This document shows, in pieces, positions 46,934 to 56,298 of a stretch of 64,000 nt of DNA (positions are counted from its first letter, which is position 1; each line of letters starts with the position of its first letter). Source of the stretch: JAIEPX01 sp963725255 (GTDB lineage Bacteria > Pseudomonadota > Gammaproteobacteria > JAIEPX01). The notes below the pieces were generated by a model, which saw only the letters and a list, made by a program, of their open reading frames with translations, was not told the origin of the DNA and did no database searches. The stretch spans positions 451,784-515,783 of the forward strand of contig CAVRXV010000005.1 in assembly GCA_963725255.1 (NCBI GenBank), given 5' to 3'. The translations under genes and the position numbers were made by a program.

Positions 46934-47608
46934 TTAATGTTGACTGCGTTTTAATGCAGAATAAAAGCTTGCGATAGTTTCTGAATAATCTTTACTACCG
47001 AAAATTGCGGAACCCGCAACAAAAGTGTCGGCGCCTGCAGCGGCAATTTTTCCGATATTATCGGCCTTAATTCCACCATCCACTTCTAATCGAATGGCTC
47101 TCCCGCTGTTTTGAATGATTTTTTTTGCTTTATTGATTTTGTCAAAAGAAGATTCAATAAATGTTTGCCCGCCAAAGCCTGGGTTAACAGACATGATAAG
47201 TATCAAGTCAATTTTATCCAGTACAAATTCTAAATAATCCAAAGGAGTCGCTGGATTAAATGCAAGTCCGGCTGCGCATCCCACTTCATGAATTAAACTA
47301 ATTGAACGATCAAGATGTTCAGTTGCTTCGGGATGAATTGAAATAGTAGATGCACCCGCATTCGCAAAATCGGTAATAATACGATCAACGGGTTTAACCA
47401 TTAAATGCACATCAATGGGAGCTTTGACGCCATATTTGCGCAGTGATTCGCAAACAATAGGGCCAACTGTGAGATTGGGGACATAATGATTATCCATTAC
47501 ATCGAAATGAATCCAATCTGCCCCAGCTGATAACACCTTATCTACTTCATCGCCGAGTTTGGCGAAATTAGCTGAAAGAATTGAAGCCGCAATTTTGAAG
47601 TCCGACAT
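46934..47608 (-). CDS. rpe: Ribulose-phosphate 3-epimerase
   Basis: TIM-barrel enzyme of the pentose phosphate pathway, interconverting ribulose-5-phosphate and xylulose-5-phosphate. AASILSANFAKLGDEV, WIHFDVMDNHYVPNLTVGP, DVHLMVKPVD, MSVNPGFGGQTFI and EVDGGIKADNI carry the metal ligands and catalytic aspartates. 224 residues, complete. Its ATG shares the A of the djlA stop codon (TAATG), so the genes are translationally coupled, an arrangement of djlA and rpe that suggests one operon. Confidence 0.97.
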   Translation of the reverse strand: MSDFKIAASILSANFAKLGDEVDKVLSAGADWIHFDVMDNHYVPNLTVGPIVCESLRKYGVKAPIDVHLMVKPVDRIITDFANAGASTISIHPEATEHLDRSISLIHEVGCAAGLAFNPATPLDYLEFVLDKIDLILIMSVNPGFGGQTFIESSFDKINKAKKIIQNSGRAIRLEVDGGIKADNIGKIAAAGADTFVAGSAIFGSKDYSETIASFYSALKRSQH

Positions 47609-48453
47609 TATTTAATCCCCCTTTGTTTGGCAATAGTATCATAAGCTTTCTTAATTTCCGCAGTTTTTTTGTTTGCAAGTTTAATCATTTCTTCAGGTAG
47701 TCCTTTTGCAACGAGTTTGTCAGGATGATTTGCACTGATTTTTTTACGATAGGCTTTTTTCACTTCGGTATCTGTTGCTTTTGATGTAATTCCTAGAATT
47801 TTATACGGATCTTCAAGGATTGGGCTTGTATATCGGGGGCGTTGTGGACCAGGTCTGGCACCTGCTTTTTGATTATAGTTATATTCCTGATAGTGTCGAT
47901 GATGACGTTGATGGAAAATGAAAAAATCCATCGAGTCTAAACCCAATTCTCGACAAACATGTTCGAGAGCATCGCGTTTTTGGGGGCTGATAAATCCTTC
48001 AACTGCTGCAGCCTGAAATTGTATATCGACAAACATGCGCAAGACATCTAACTGACCTTGGCAGGCTTGAATTAGCTTATCGAGGGTTATGTCAAGGTTG
48101 AAGCGGTGTTCTTTGCCTCGAGTGAAAAAAGAAATGGCTTCGCGTTTTAATGTTGAGCTTAGATTCATGTTGCGCATAATAATACGAGCAGCCTGAATTT
48201 CGCCTTCACCGACTCGACCACTTGCTTTGGCAATGTGACCCATGACGAGGAATGTTGCCTCGAAGAAGGCCCGTTGTGCCTCAGCGCGACTAAAGGGTTG
48301 TCCTGTATGCTGATACTTTTGATGAGGTGCGTTCCAATATCCGGACGCCGATAAATCAAAATATTGGCCTACAATAAGACCAAAGACGGCGCCCATCGGC
48401 CCGCCTAACATCCAGCCGGCGATGAAACCTAATAATTTACCTAAATAATGCAT
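47608..48453 (-). CDS. djlA: Membrane-anchored DnaJ-like co-chaperone DjlA
   Basis: A 281-residue co-chaperone of DnaK. Type III membrane anchor at the N-terminus with a glycine-rich face (GKLLGFIAGWMLGGPMGAVF), a TerB-like helical middle region, and a C-terminal J domain with the HPD motif in KKISANHPDKLVAKG. DjlA is needed for capsule regulation in E. coli and intracellular growth in Legionella. The first 86 codons and the upstream region are duplicated at 51190-51488. Intact; overlaps rpe by one base. Confidence 0.95.
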   Translation of the reverse strand: MHYLGKLLGFIAGWMLGGPMGAVFGLIVGQYFDLSASGYWNAPHQKYQHTGQPFSRAEAQRAFFEATFLVMGHIAKASGRVGEGEIQAARIIMRNMNLSSTLKREAISFFTRGKEHRFNLDITLDKLIQACQGQLDVLRMFVDIQFQAAAVEGFISPQKRDALEHVCRELGLDSMDFFIFHQRHHRHYQEYNYNQKAGARPGPQRPRYTSPILEDPYKILGITSKATDTEVKKAYRKKISANHPDKLVAKGLPEEMIKLANKKTAEIKKAYDTIAKQRGIK

Positions 48454-48555
48454 AATCTTAACTATACCAATACTGGCGAGGATTTCACAGTGTGAGGGGA
48501 TGAGGCGGCCCTGGGAAAACTCTCCATCAATCTGGTGAGTGGTAAGTTTTTATGC

Positions 48556-48561
48556 TATAAT
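48556..48561 (+). promoter_or_regulatory. Extended -10 promoter of deaminase-like operon
   Basis: TATAAT preceded by TGC makes a perfect extended -10 (TGCTATAAT). At 17-base spacing the -35 is weak (TGGTGA). Start ATG 48593 follows AGGA at 48582-48585. Confidence 0.6.
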
Positions 48562-48592
48562 TCCGATGTAAAATTCTTTTGAGGAAACTAGA

Positions 48593-50395
48593 ATGCAGTC
48601 GCCTAGAGTGAGTCACGTTTTAGATGATGTTCATAATAACCGTGGTCAACGTCGGTTAGACACTCTTGCTCGGATGTTTGAATACAATATGACTTGTGCG
48701 GCGGTGTGTCTTCTTGGCAAGCGCTTGTATATTACTACGAATACGATTAGTTCCTGTTTTAGCGGGCAGAATAATCCAGAATTAAATGAACCAGAAACTC
48801 AGGGTTACAGGTTCCTCAAGAAAATGGTTTCACATTTGGTTTCGCCAAGTTTCAGACAAGAAAAAGGATTTAGCCAAATTGATCGTGATATTATCCGAGA
48901 AAATTATTTAGGTAAATTAAATACTCTCTATAAAGGCCATCTGAGCACACCTTCGTTAGTGGACATACAAATTAATCGAATTATTGATTATTTATTAAAT
49001 GCGAAGTCCACACATGATTTTATGAGCAATAAGTCATTGTCGTTTTTTGAAGAATTTTTATTTACTCCTGAAGAATATGCTATTCGTCAGAAAAACTCTG
49101 AGAGAAATCATACTGATTTCTTTAATAAAGTGCTTGATGTGCAACGTACGTTTGCTGGTATTTGCCGGGATGTTCGCGATTACCGAAAATTTAAGCAGGC
49201 GGTATTGAGCGGCACTTTAGCTATCGAGGAGTATCATATTCTATGTGTGGGTCAAAAAGATGAACATGCTGAAATTCGACAATTAGGATTTTTATTGAAC
49301 CATGAAGAGATATTTGATGCACAAGAGAAGTTAATCCTCAAAGAGTCAGTATATTTAGGGATTTCGAAATTGTGCTGCCCATATTGCGTGAAAACCTTAG
49401 ATGTATTAAATAAAGTTGTAGACATAAATACAGAAGCCTATATAGGCTTGCAACCACAACCCATGATTTTGCAAGTTGCAGATGAAGCAAATGCAGACGA
49501 AGATGAATTGCTTAGTTCAAGTCACCATTCTGAAGTATCGGAGAGAGAACTAAAAAGAGCAGCACTATTCGACCGAGATTTTTTGCAAACCAGAGGATCG
49601 CACACTTTGAGGTTTAACTGGGTCTTTCCAGCATTTGTTCGCGCGCCAATAGTCCATGAAAATTGGAAAATTATAGTTGCAAAGAGTCAGAAGAAAATAC
49701 CCAGCAATCTAAAAAATGGTTGTGTTTATGCACTTACCAAAACAAACCAAGTTATTAGTCGCTGTTCAATTGGTTTAACATCGAGTATTGGGTATTCTGG
49801 GAAGGGTGCAAAGAAAACATTTTCTACTGAAGATAAAGCAGTAGAAATTGGGATTTATACTAAACATTTGAAAGGAAAAAAAATAGATGGGCGACTATTA
49901 TCAGAAGCTGCTGTTTATTATGGTAGTGGATTTGTGCACCAGGATGTTTGTTGTCGTTGGTCTGCAGAAGCCAATGAGGCTAAATTTGAGTGTTCCCGCC
50001 TGCTAGAAAATGATGCGGGACGAGCTAATATGGCGTTATTGACTAAATTAAATATGAGTGAACAATTTCTAGAAGGATATCAAGCAGTCAATGAAATGGT
50101 AGTGGCGGCAGAACAAGCACAAGTTAAAATGGTACCGAGGACCTCTTCATCGAGTGTTGAGAGCTTTGACCCAGTAGTACAAAACCGAACTGATGTGGAA
50201 ATAGCCTCACTATCAAAATTAGAAATAATTATCACAGCTCAAAATCTAGGTTCAGATGAAGATGCGGAAGACGATAGCAAAAAGTCGCCATCCAGTAATT
50301 CTCCAAAAGATGATTCATTCGAACAAAAAATTGAGAGTGAAGAAAAGGAAGGATCTCAGGAATCTATTACAAAAAATAGGGTAAATAAACTATGA
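48593..50395 (+). CDS. Effector-like protein with OTT_1508-like deaminase domain
   Basis: A 600-residue protein without signal peptide. His225-Ala-Glu227 (DEHAEIRQLGFLL) and Cys262-Pro-Tyr-Cys265 (YLGISKLCCPYCVKTL) reproduce the zinc site and catalytic glutamate of the cytidine deaminase superfamily; the wording YLGISKLCC-C is that of the OTT_1508-like deaminases first noted in Orientia and fungi. The N-terminal 200 residues are helical; residues 340-490 form a further globular part (FNWVFPAFVRAPIVHENWKI). The tail is acidic, then basic (EQKIESEEKEGSQESITK), like a Dot/Icm secretion signal. Own extended -10 promoter. The stop overlaps the start of the next gene. Substrate unknown; mutation or editing of nucleic acid is inferred. 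Confidence 0.72.
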   Translation: MQSPRVSHVLDDVHNNRGQRRLDTLARMFEYNMTCAAVCLLGKRLYITTNTISSCFSGQNNPELNEPETQGYRFLKKMVSHLVSPSFRQEKGFSQIDRDIIRENYLGKLNTLYKGHLSTPSLVDIQINRIIDYLLNAKSTHDFMSNKSLSFFEEFLFTPEEYAIRQKNSERNHTDFFNKVLDVQRTFAGICRDVRDYRKFKQAVLSGTLAIEEYHILCVGQKDEHAEIRQLGFLLNHEEIFDAQEKLILKESVYLGISKLCCPYCVKTLDVLNKVVDINTEAYIGLQPQPMILQVADEANADEDELLSSSHHSEVSERELKRAALFDRDFLQTRGSHTLRFNWVFPAFVRAPIVHENWKIIVAKSQKKIPSNLKNGCVYALTKTNQVISRCSIGLTSSIGYSGKGAKKTFSTEDKAVEIGIYTKHLKGKKIDGRLLSEAAVYYGSGFVHQDVCCRWSAEANEAKFECSRLLENDAGRANMALLTKLNMSEQFLEGYQAVNEMVVAAEQAQVKMVPRTSSSSVESFDPVVQNRTDVEIASLSKLEIIITAQNLGSDEDAEDDSKKSPSSNSPKDDSFEQKIESEEKEGSQESITKNRVNKL

Positions 50396-50955
50396 GAGAA
50401 AATGATAGATTTGATGATCTTCAATCAGTTGATCTCCAAGCGAAATTGTTGGGTCCAGTTGAAGATCTTATATTATTGCGTATCGTTATGGATTTTACAA
50501 TTTTTACAAGGAATGCTTCCTCAAATGACTTATTATTAAGGCAAATTCGCTGTTGCATAACTGTGATTAAGATGTTATGTAACATTAATCAACATAAGGC
50601 TGCATTAACTCAAATGTATGAAGGATTATACAGTGATGCTGCAAAGTTTGGTGATAGAGGTATTGACTTGATTAAACAGTCTAACGCGATAAAAGCAGCG
50701 ATTGAAATTCTCGAATCCAGTTCAGAGAATTGGAAGCAAGCAATGATTACTAAACTACAAAACACCAGCGATACATTATGTAGTATGAGAAGTAAAGTAA
50801 AGAAAAAACTTCATAATAAAGAGAAAGGGGAGCATCCTAAGAAAATAAAAAGAGCTTTATTTAAAGATGTAGAGTGTCTAAATAACCCTCCTGGCACCAA
50901 CTCATCGCCAGGACAAGAAAGCACGTCGACAAAAGCCGAAAAATCAATGAAATAA
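50392..50955 (+). CDS. Coupled partner of the deaminase-like gene (immunity or chaperone candidate)
   Basis: A 187-residue, all-helical, soluble protein starting inside the stop codon of the upstream gene (ATGA overlap at 50392-50395), so translation is coupled. No known domain: Leu/Ile-rich N-terminal helices (GPVEDLILLRIVMDFTIF), a central helix bundle, then a Lys-rich, Ser/Thr-rich tail (KVKKKLHNKEKGEHPKKIKR). Strict pairing with a likely toxic enzyme suggests an immunity protein, antitoxin or secretion chaperone, or a second effector. None can be chosen from sequence alone. Confidence 0.62.
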   Translation: MRENDRFDDLQSVDLQAKLLGPVEDLILLRIVMDFTIFTRNASSNDLLLRQIRCCITVIKMLCNINQHKAALTQMYEGLYSDAAKFGDRGIDLIKQSNAIKAAIEILESSSENWKQAMITKLQNTSDTLCSMRSKVKKKLHNKEKGEHPKKIKRALFKDVECLNNPPGTNSSPGQESTSTKAEKSMK

Positions 50956-51064
50956 TGGTTCTATATTAAATGAAAGAATAGCTTGAAAATTATTATCAAA
51001 AAGTTGATGTGTATTAAGTTAGCGGATTTGTACGTCAGAAGGAACGTGTATGATTCACGGTAAT

Positions 51065-51191
51065 GGGACTATCATTCCAGGTGTGTAAATAGTCATAATT
51101 TCCTTTCATTAGTTGACGAGTAGCTACTCAGTTTCTCGTGCTGATTAGCATACTCAATTAAGACTATTTACACACCTGGAATGACAGTCCC
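51065..51191. mobile_element. 127-bp MITE with 30-bp terminal inverted repeats
   Basis: The ends read GGGACTATCATTCCAGGTGT plus ten bases, and the exact complement of this with one mismatch at 51162-51191. The interior is too short for a gene. Ends starting GGGACTGTCATTCCAGG resemble insertion sequences of the IS256 type, so it is probably moved by a transposase elsewhere. No clear target duplication flanks it; the right end abuts the duplicated djlA fragment. Confidence 0.75.
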
Positions 51192-51488
51192 TGAATTTCG
51201 CCTTCACCGACTCGACCACTGGCTTTGGCAATGTGACCCATGACGAGGAATGTTGCCTCGAAGAAGGCCCGTTGTGCCTCAGCGCGACTAAAGGGTTGTC
51301 CTGTATGCTGATACTTTTGATGAGGTGCTTTCCAATATCCGGACGCCGATAAATCAAAATATTGGCCTACAATAAGACCAAAGACGGCGCCCATCGGCCC
51401 GCCTAACATCCAGCCGGCGATGAAACCTAATAATTTACCTAAATAATGCATAATCTTAACTATACCAATACTGGCGAGGATTTCACAG
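51190..51488 (-). pseudogene. Duplicated 5' fragment of djlA
   Basis: Corresponds to 48192-48490 with an offset of exactly 2998 bases and two visible mismatches in 299 bases. It carries the djlA upstream region and codons 1 to about 86 (ATG at 51451), ending at the 127-bp inverted-repeat element, after which unrelated codons give a stop. A truncated anchor peptide could be made but would lack the J domain. The copy separates the deaminase-like operon from gshA and implies a recent rearrangement. Confidence 0.9.
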
Positions 51489-51642
51489 TTGAGAGGGGGG
51501 CAAGTTTGGGTCAAGTCTTGAAGTATGAATTTAGCCTCACCCCCCTTTCCCCTCCTTCTTTCTGTGAAAGGTGATGTTAGCCTGCTATTATTATAGATAG
51601 TTTAGCTTCAAAAAATTCACTATATAAGTAAGGAGACGGAGG

Positions 51643-52935
51643 GTGACTCAGACAATCGAAGTGCCTCATTTAAAAACCTCATTGACAGGTCCTTTGTTGA
51701 AATTAGAACAGGACTTGCTAAATCATCAGGTGGATATTGAAACCTGGTTACGACATCAATGGCGATTAACGCCACCACCATTTTATAGTTCAGTAGATCT
51801 ACGAAACGCGGGTTACAAATTAGCGCCAGTGGATACGAATTTATTTCCCGCAGGATTTAATAATCTCAACCCAGAATTTATACCTCTGGCGATTCAGGCT
51901 GTCCAAAGTGCAGCAGAAAGGTTGTGTCCAGAAACAGTTAAATTTTTAATTATTCCTGAAAGTCATACGCGCAATATTTTTTATATGGAGAGTTTGGCGA
52001 CATTGCAAGAAATTATTACTAAAGCGGGATTTTCTGTACGTATCGGCTCGCTTTCTAGAGATCTCGAGCAATCCACTAAAATCGACTTGCCCTCCGGGCG
52101 TCAAATAGTTTTAGAACGGGCCATTCGTAGAGAAAATAAAATTGGGGTAGAGGATTATTTTCCGTGTTGCGTGATTCTCAATAATGATTTATCAACAGGC
52201 GTCCCACCTATTTTTGAAAATCTGAATCAACTTGTAATGCCACCTGCCGAATTAGGATGGGCGAAACGATTAAAATCAGCTCATTTTCAGCATTTTTCGA
52301 ATGTAACGAGTGAGTTTTCACGTGAATTAAATTTAGATCCATGGCTAATTTCTCCACTATTTCGATATTGTGGAGAAATTAATTTTATGACGCGTGAAGG
52401 TGAAGAATGTTTAGTACGTAATGCAACAATGTTATTTAATGCTGTTAAAGCAAAATATCAAGAGTATAATATTCAAGATGATCCTTTTCTTGTCGTAAAA
52501 GCCGATTCGGGCACCTATGGTATGGCAGTGATGATGATCAAAGATCCTCAAGAATTGACGCAGTTAAATCGTAAGCAAAGAACAAAAATGGCTGCTCTTA
52601 AAGGTGGGCAATCTGTTTCTCGTGTGATTATTCAAGAAGGCGTTTATACCTTTGAAACAGTAGGGGAAAAAGAATCGGTGGCTGAACCCGTCGTGTATAT
52701 GATCGGAAATCATGTTATCGGAGGTTTCTATCGCGTCCATGCAGACCGTGGTATAGACGAAAATCTTAATGCGCCGGGAATGAATTTTGAACCTTTGGCT
52801 TTTGCTGAAGCCTGTATTGATCCGTGCGGTAGCAATCACGAAAGTACCAATCGTTTTTACAGTTATGGTGTGATCGCGCGATTGGCTGCATTAGCAGCTG
52901 CACGTGAAATGAAGGAATTACAACATGAGCGTTAA
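51643..52935 (+). CDS. gshA: Glutamate-cysteine ligase (Acidithiobacillus ferrooxidans-type)
   Basis: First enzyme of glutathione synthesis, of the proteobacterial group first defined from A. ferrooxidans and unrelated in length to E. coli GshA. Recognisable segments are YSSVDLRNAGYKLAPVDTNL, FLIIPESHTRN, DDPFLVVKADSGTYGMAVM and NFEPLAFAEACIDPC. 430 residues. Starts at GTG 51643 with AAGGAGA upstream. The stop overlaps the gshB start by 11 bases, so the pathway is made from one message. Confidence 0.92.
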   Translation: MTQTIEVPHLKTSLTGPLLKLEQDLLNHQVDIETWLRHQWRLTPPPFYSSVDLRNAGYKLAPVDTNLFPAGFNNLNPEFIPLAIQAVQSAAERLCPETVKFLIIPESHTRNIFYMESLATLQEIITKAGFSVRIGSLSRDLEQSTKIDLPSGRQIVLERAIRRENKIGVEDYFPCCVILNNDLSTGVPPIFENLNQLVMPPAELGWAKRLKSAHFQHFSNVTSEFSRELNLDPWLISPLFRYCGEINFMTREGEECLVRNATMLFNAVKAKYQEYNIQDDPFLVVKADSGTYGMAVMMIKDPQELTQLNRKQRTKMAALKGGQSVSRVIIQEGVYTFETVGEKESVAEPVVYMIGNHVIGGFYRVHADRGIDENLNAPGMNFEPLAFAEACIDPCGSNHESTNRFYSYGVIARLAALAAAREMKELQHER

Positions 52936-53896
52936 ATTAGGGGTCGTGATGGATCCCATTACTTCAATTAATCCACCTAAAGACACAACTTTTGCCATAA
53001 TGCTGGAAGCGCAGCGCCGTAATTGGGAAGTTCATGTCATGGAACAAAAGGATTTATTTTTAAAAGGTGGGGTTGTTAGTGCGCGTTGTGATCAGGTAAA
53101 ACTTTATGATAATTCAGAACATTGGTTTGACATTATCAATGAGAAATTTCAAGAATTAAAATTTTTTGATATTATATTAATGCGTAAAGATCCACCATTT
53201 AATATCGAATATATCTACACAACTTATTTGCTCGAGTTGGCTGAAAAATCAGGTGTAAAAGTTTTTAATAAGCCTCAGAGTCTTCGTGATGCGAATGAAA
53301 AACTATTCATTGCCTGGTTTCCTCAATGTGCTCCCCCAACTTTAGTCACTCGCAATTCCCAACAATTAAAAGACTTTATTAATGAGCATCAGGATGTTGT
53401 ATTAAAGCCTCTACATGGTATGGGTGGAGGTTCAATATTCAGATTGACTCAACACGATGTTAATACTATGGTTGTAATTGAAACGCTCACTCAAAATGAA
53501 ACTTCTTATATAATGGCTCAGAAGTTTATCCCTGAAATTTCGCAAGGTGACAAACGTATCATCATGATTAACGGCGAGCCCGTACCTTATGCTTTAGCCA
53601 GAATCCCAATGGCAGGTGAAATTCGCGGTAATTTAGCTGCCGGAGGCACAGGTGTAGGCGTTGAACTGACCGAGCGCGATTACTGGATTTGTTCCCAAGT
53701 CGGCCCCACGCTTCGCGAAAAAAAATTAATGCTCGTAGGTCTCGATGTTATCGGTGACTATTTAACTGAAATAAACGTCACCAGCCCCACTTGCGTTCGT
53801 GAACTCGAAAAAATCTATGGCATCAATATTTGCGCAGACTTTCTCGATGCGGCGACGCGTCTCACAACTCAAGACGGGACGCCAGATATTGGCTAA
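52925..53896 (+). CDS. gshB: Glutathione synthetase
   Basis: ATP-grasp enzyme joining gamma-glutamylcysteine and glycine. LGVVMDPITSINPPKDTTFA, DIILMRKDPPFNIEYIY, VLKPLHGMGGGSIFRL (nucleotide-binding glycine-rich loop), RNLAAGGTGVG-like GNLAAGGTGVGVELTERD and YLTEINVTSPTCVRELE (metal ligands Glu/Asn) are all present. 323 residues; the last dozen (RLTTQDGTPDIG) derive from a palindromic element and are not typical. Coupled to gshA by overlap. Convergent, overlapping the DUF3298-type gene by 35 bases. Confidence 0.95.
   Translation: MSVKLGVVMDPITSINPPKDTTFAIMLEAQRRNWEVHVMEQKDLFLKGGVVSARCDQVKLYDNSEHWFDIINEKFQELKFFDIILMRKDPPFNIEYIYTTYLLELAEKSGVKVFNKPQSLRDANEKLFIAWFPQCAPPTLVTRNSQQLKDFINEHQDVVLKPLHGMGGGSIFRLTQHDVNTMVVIETLTQNETSYIMAQKFIPEISQGDKRIIMINGEPVPYALARIPMAGEIRGNLAAGGTGVGVELTERDYWICSQVGPTLREKKLMLVGLDVIGDYLTEINVTSPTCVRELEKIYGINICADFLDAATRLTTQDGTPDIG
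53851..53883. repeat. Compact palindrome supplying two gene ends
   Basis: GGCGACGCGTCT and AGACGGGACGCC (10 of 12 pair) around CACAACTCA. Related to the ends of the element at 12847-13067. It encodes the C-terminus of gshB on one strand and Ala-Ser-Arg-Leu-Glu-Leu-stop of the convergent gene on the other. Confidence 0.55.
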
Positions 53897-54587
53897 AAAC
53901 TGCGAGCGGGACAGGAATGCGAAATTCACCCAGTACATGAGGCCAGATTTCACCAGCACCATAAAGTAGTTCGATTCCGTTGATAGTAGTCTGTCCCTTA
54001 GCATGAGTAAGAGTATAATTTTTCAAGGTTTTGGGGTCAGATGTGATTCCCTGTTTGGCTTGTTCAATCAAAGCGGGGTTTGGTTTTTCGCCACTGCGTT
54101 GTGTATAAATTTTTACCCAAGATTTTTGGGCTGCTTCGGCGATAGCTTTGAGTGCAAGGTCAGCTTGATTATCTTTAAATAGTTCATTTATTGGAATTTC
54201 ACGGTGTAATTTTTTATCCCAAACAATCGTTTCGAAATAGGTATTGGGATGAGCGCCACCTTGGTATTCGTATGTAAGACCTGATATGCTGATAATATTA
54301 TTATTTTCAAAAGTCACTTGCCATTTTGTATCTAATGAAAGAGGTGGAAAATATCCGGGGCGCCTCGTTTTTTCTTCATCAGCATTTTTCTTCGTTTCAT
54401 CCGCAGCAGATTCGAAACGTTTGAGTATATTGTCTTTCAGAGGATCAATAGACATAATGGACTTGGGTACATCAAGGCGCAGCATATAATGACGAGTATT
54501 TTCAACTTTATGATAATCTTTGGCGCAATATGCCACATTATTCAAACCGCTCATTAAAATTAGTGCTAATATAGCCTTCACAAACAT
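53862..54587 (-). CDS. Secreted DUF4163/DUF3298-type protein
   Basis: A 241-residue exported protein: signal peptide MFVKAILALILMSGLNNVAY, then a domain with the DUF4163 to DUF3298 layout found in RsiV and related envelope proteins. The blocks ISGLTYEYQGGAHPNTYFET, INELFKDNQADLALKAI and the C-terminal LYGAGEIWPHVLGEFRIPV match that layout. GGAGG is spaced eight bases from ATG 54587. RsiV binds lysozyme, but most bacterial members have no tested role. The end lies in a palindromic repeat shared with gshB. Confidence 0.85.
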   Translation of the reverse strand: MFVKAILALILMSGLNNVAYCAKDYHKVENTRHYMLRLDVPKSIMSIDPLKDNILKRFESAADETKKNADEEKTRRPGYFPPLSLDTKWQVTFENNNIISISGLTYEYQGGAHPNTYFETIVWDKKLHREIPINELFKDNQADLALKAIAEAAQKSWVKIYTQRSGEKPNPALIEQAKQGITSDPKTLKNYTLTHAKGQTTINGIELLYGAGEIWPHVLGEFRIPVPLAVFSQYLASRLEL

Positions 54588-54779
54588 GTTTTTTGCCTCC
54601 AAAAATTAATATCAAGGACAGTATCTCAGTCTAAACAACAATTGCTTTCAAGGTGATAAGGTGGCTCACCATTTTTGATCGTATGCTCAGTTAGAAATGT
54701 CACTTATATACTGATCTTGCCTTGAAAACAAGAAAAAATAACCTTATATATTAGTGTTTTTTTTCATGACACAATTTTG

Positions 54780-56298
54780 TTATTCGGCAGAGATGATAGT
54801 GTTTTCTTTGAAAAATGGAGGTTTGGCTAGCCAAATGACGATAATCAAAGCTACGAAGACGCAACCAGAAATCCAAAATATATCGTTTGTGGCTAACATA
54901 TAGGATTGGTTGGAGACGATGCGATCAATTTGTTGGAATTTTTCAGCAGAAGATAGACCCAAAGCGTTTAGTTTTTCAAAAAGGTTTTGAAAGATAGGAT
55001 TGTTCGAATGAATCTGTTCTACTAAACGACTATGATGAAATGCTTCGCGTCTATCCCATAATGTGACACTTATCGAAGTTCCAAAACTTCCTCCAAGAAT
55101 TCGAAAAAAATTTCCGATGCCGAGCGCAGTAGCAATTTGTAAGGGTGGAATAGAAGATATCATAATAGTAATAATTGGGGTGAAAAACAAACGTGATTCC
55201 GAGTCCCTGTAAAAATCTGGGTTGATTAGTTGGAGATAACCAATATCGGTATAAAAATTCGATTGCCAAAATGATGTTCCGGCAAAAAATATGAAGCCCA
55301 CGGTCACAATAATACGCATGTTCATTTTTGGTAAAAAAAGGCCAACCAGTGGGGAGAGTAAAAAAGGTAAAATTCCCACAGGAGCAGCTGCCAGTCCAGC
55401 CCAAGTTGGAGTATAACCCATTTGTGTTTGTAGCCACAATGGAAAAATCACGACATTGGAAAAAAAAACCATATACCCTAGAGATAATGCCACCAAACCT
55501 AGAAAAAATTTCTGTTGGTAAATAATTTAAAGTCAATTATAGGATTTTTTCTGTTAATTCCCATACGATTAAAAAACAAAGCGATAATCGTGAAATAATG
55601 CTAAGGTGATAATGAATTATGAATTAAACCAATCCAAATCATTGCCTTTATCCAGTAAAATTTGTAAGCACCCAATTCCAACGACTAATAAAATTAATCC
55701 AATGATAATCAATAGCGAGATTTGCAATGGGTGTTTCTCGACCGTAAGTGTAATAGCTAGTGAAATAGACAGAAAAAATTCCACCGGAACATTAATATAA
55801 AAAATCCAAGGCCAAGTATAATTATCAGTAATCCAACCCACCCAAGATGGGCCAAAAATCGGGCGCAACGACCGCAGTCATTGCCCAGATACTCGGTTGC
55901 AAGACCTTTTTTATCATTCAGGATAATTCGCTAGCAAAATCCTTTGTGACAGTGGAATCATCGGCCCTGATACTGCACCTTGAATAACACGAAAAAAAAT
56001 CAACATAGGTAGATTGGTTGATAATCCACAAAATACTGAGGCTAGAGTAAATAATGCCGTAGAAAACAAAAATAAACGTACTTCACCAAAACGTCGAGCA
56101 AGCCAACCTGTAATGGGTAACATAATCGCTTGACTGACTGCAAAAGAAGTAATAACCCAGGTACCATCATCGGGACTCACTGCTAAATCACCGGCAATTG
56201 TTGGGATCGCAACATTTGCAATAGAAACATCCAAGCACATTCATAAAAATAGCTAACGATAATGAAAATGTCATTAACGCTAATCTACCTCCGTGCAT
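54780..56298 (-). pseudogene. EmrB/QacA-type (DHA2) MFS efflux pump, frameshifted
   Basis: Pieces in several frames rebuild a 14-segment drug exporter: MTFSLSLAIFMNVL, DVSIANVAIPTIAGDLAVS, WVITSFAVSQAIMLPITGW, RVIQGAVSGPMIPLSQ, then WIFYINVPVEFF, VWELTEKNPIIDFKLF and the long C-terminal part to 54780. Frame changes lie near 56236 (one extra G), between 55868 and 55914, and near 55570-55620. The start ATG 56298 overlaps the end of the emrA-like gene, as in intact emrAB operons. Relatives expel hydrophobic toxins; this copy cannot make a full protein. Confidence 0.85.

Noticed and set aside
48593..51191. Composite transposon carrying the deaminase pair
   Set aside because: Only one side has the 127-bp element, there is no transposase gene, and the flanking repeat is djlA DNA, not an insertion sequence.
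51164..51514. Independent small DjlA-like gene
   Set aside because: It is a 299-bp copy of the djlA 5' end plus upstream DNA, cut at an inverted-repeat element; no selection for a separate product is visible.
54005..54055. GGGGTCAGATGTG as another REP half-site
   Set aside because: It lies inside the intact DUF3298-type coding region, lacks an inverted partner and departs from the family after the first ten bases.
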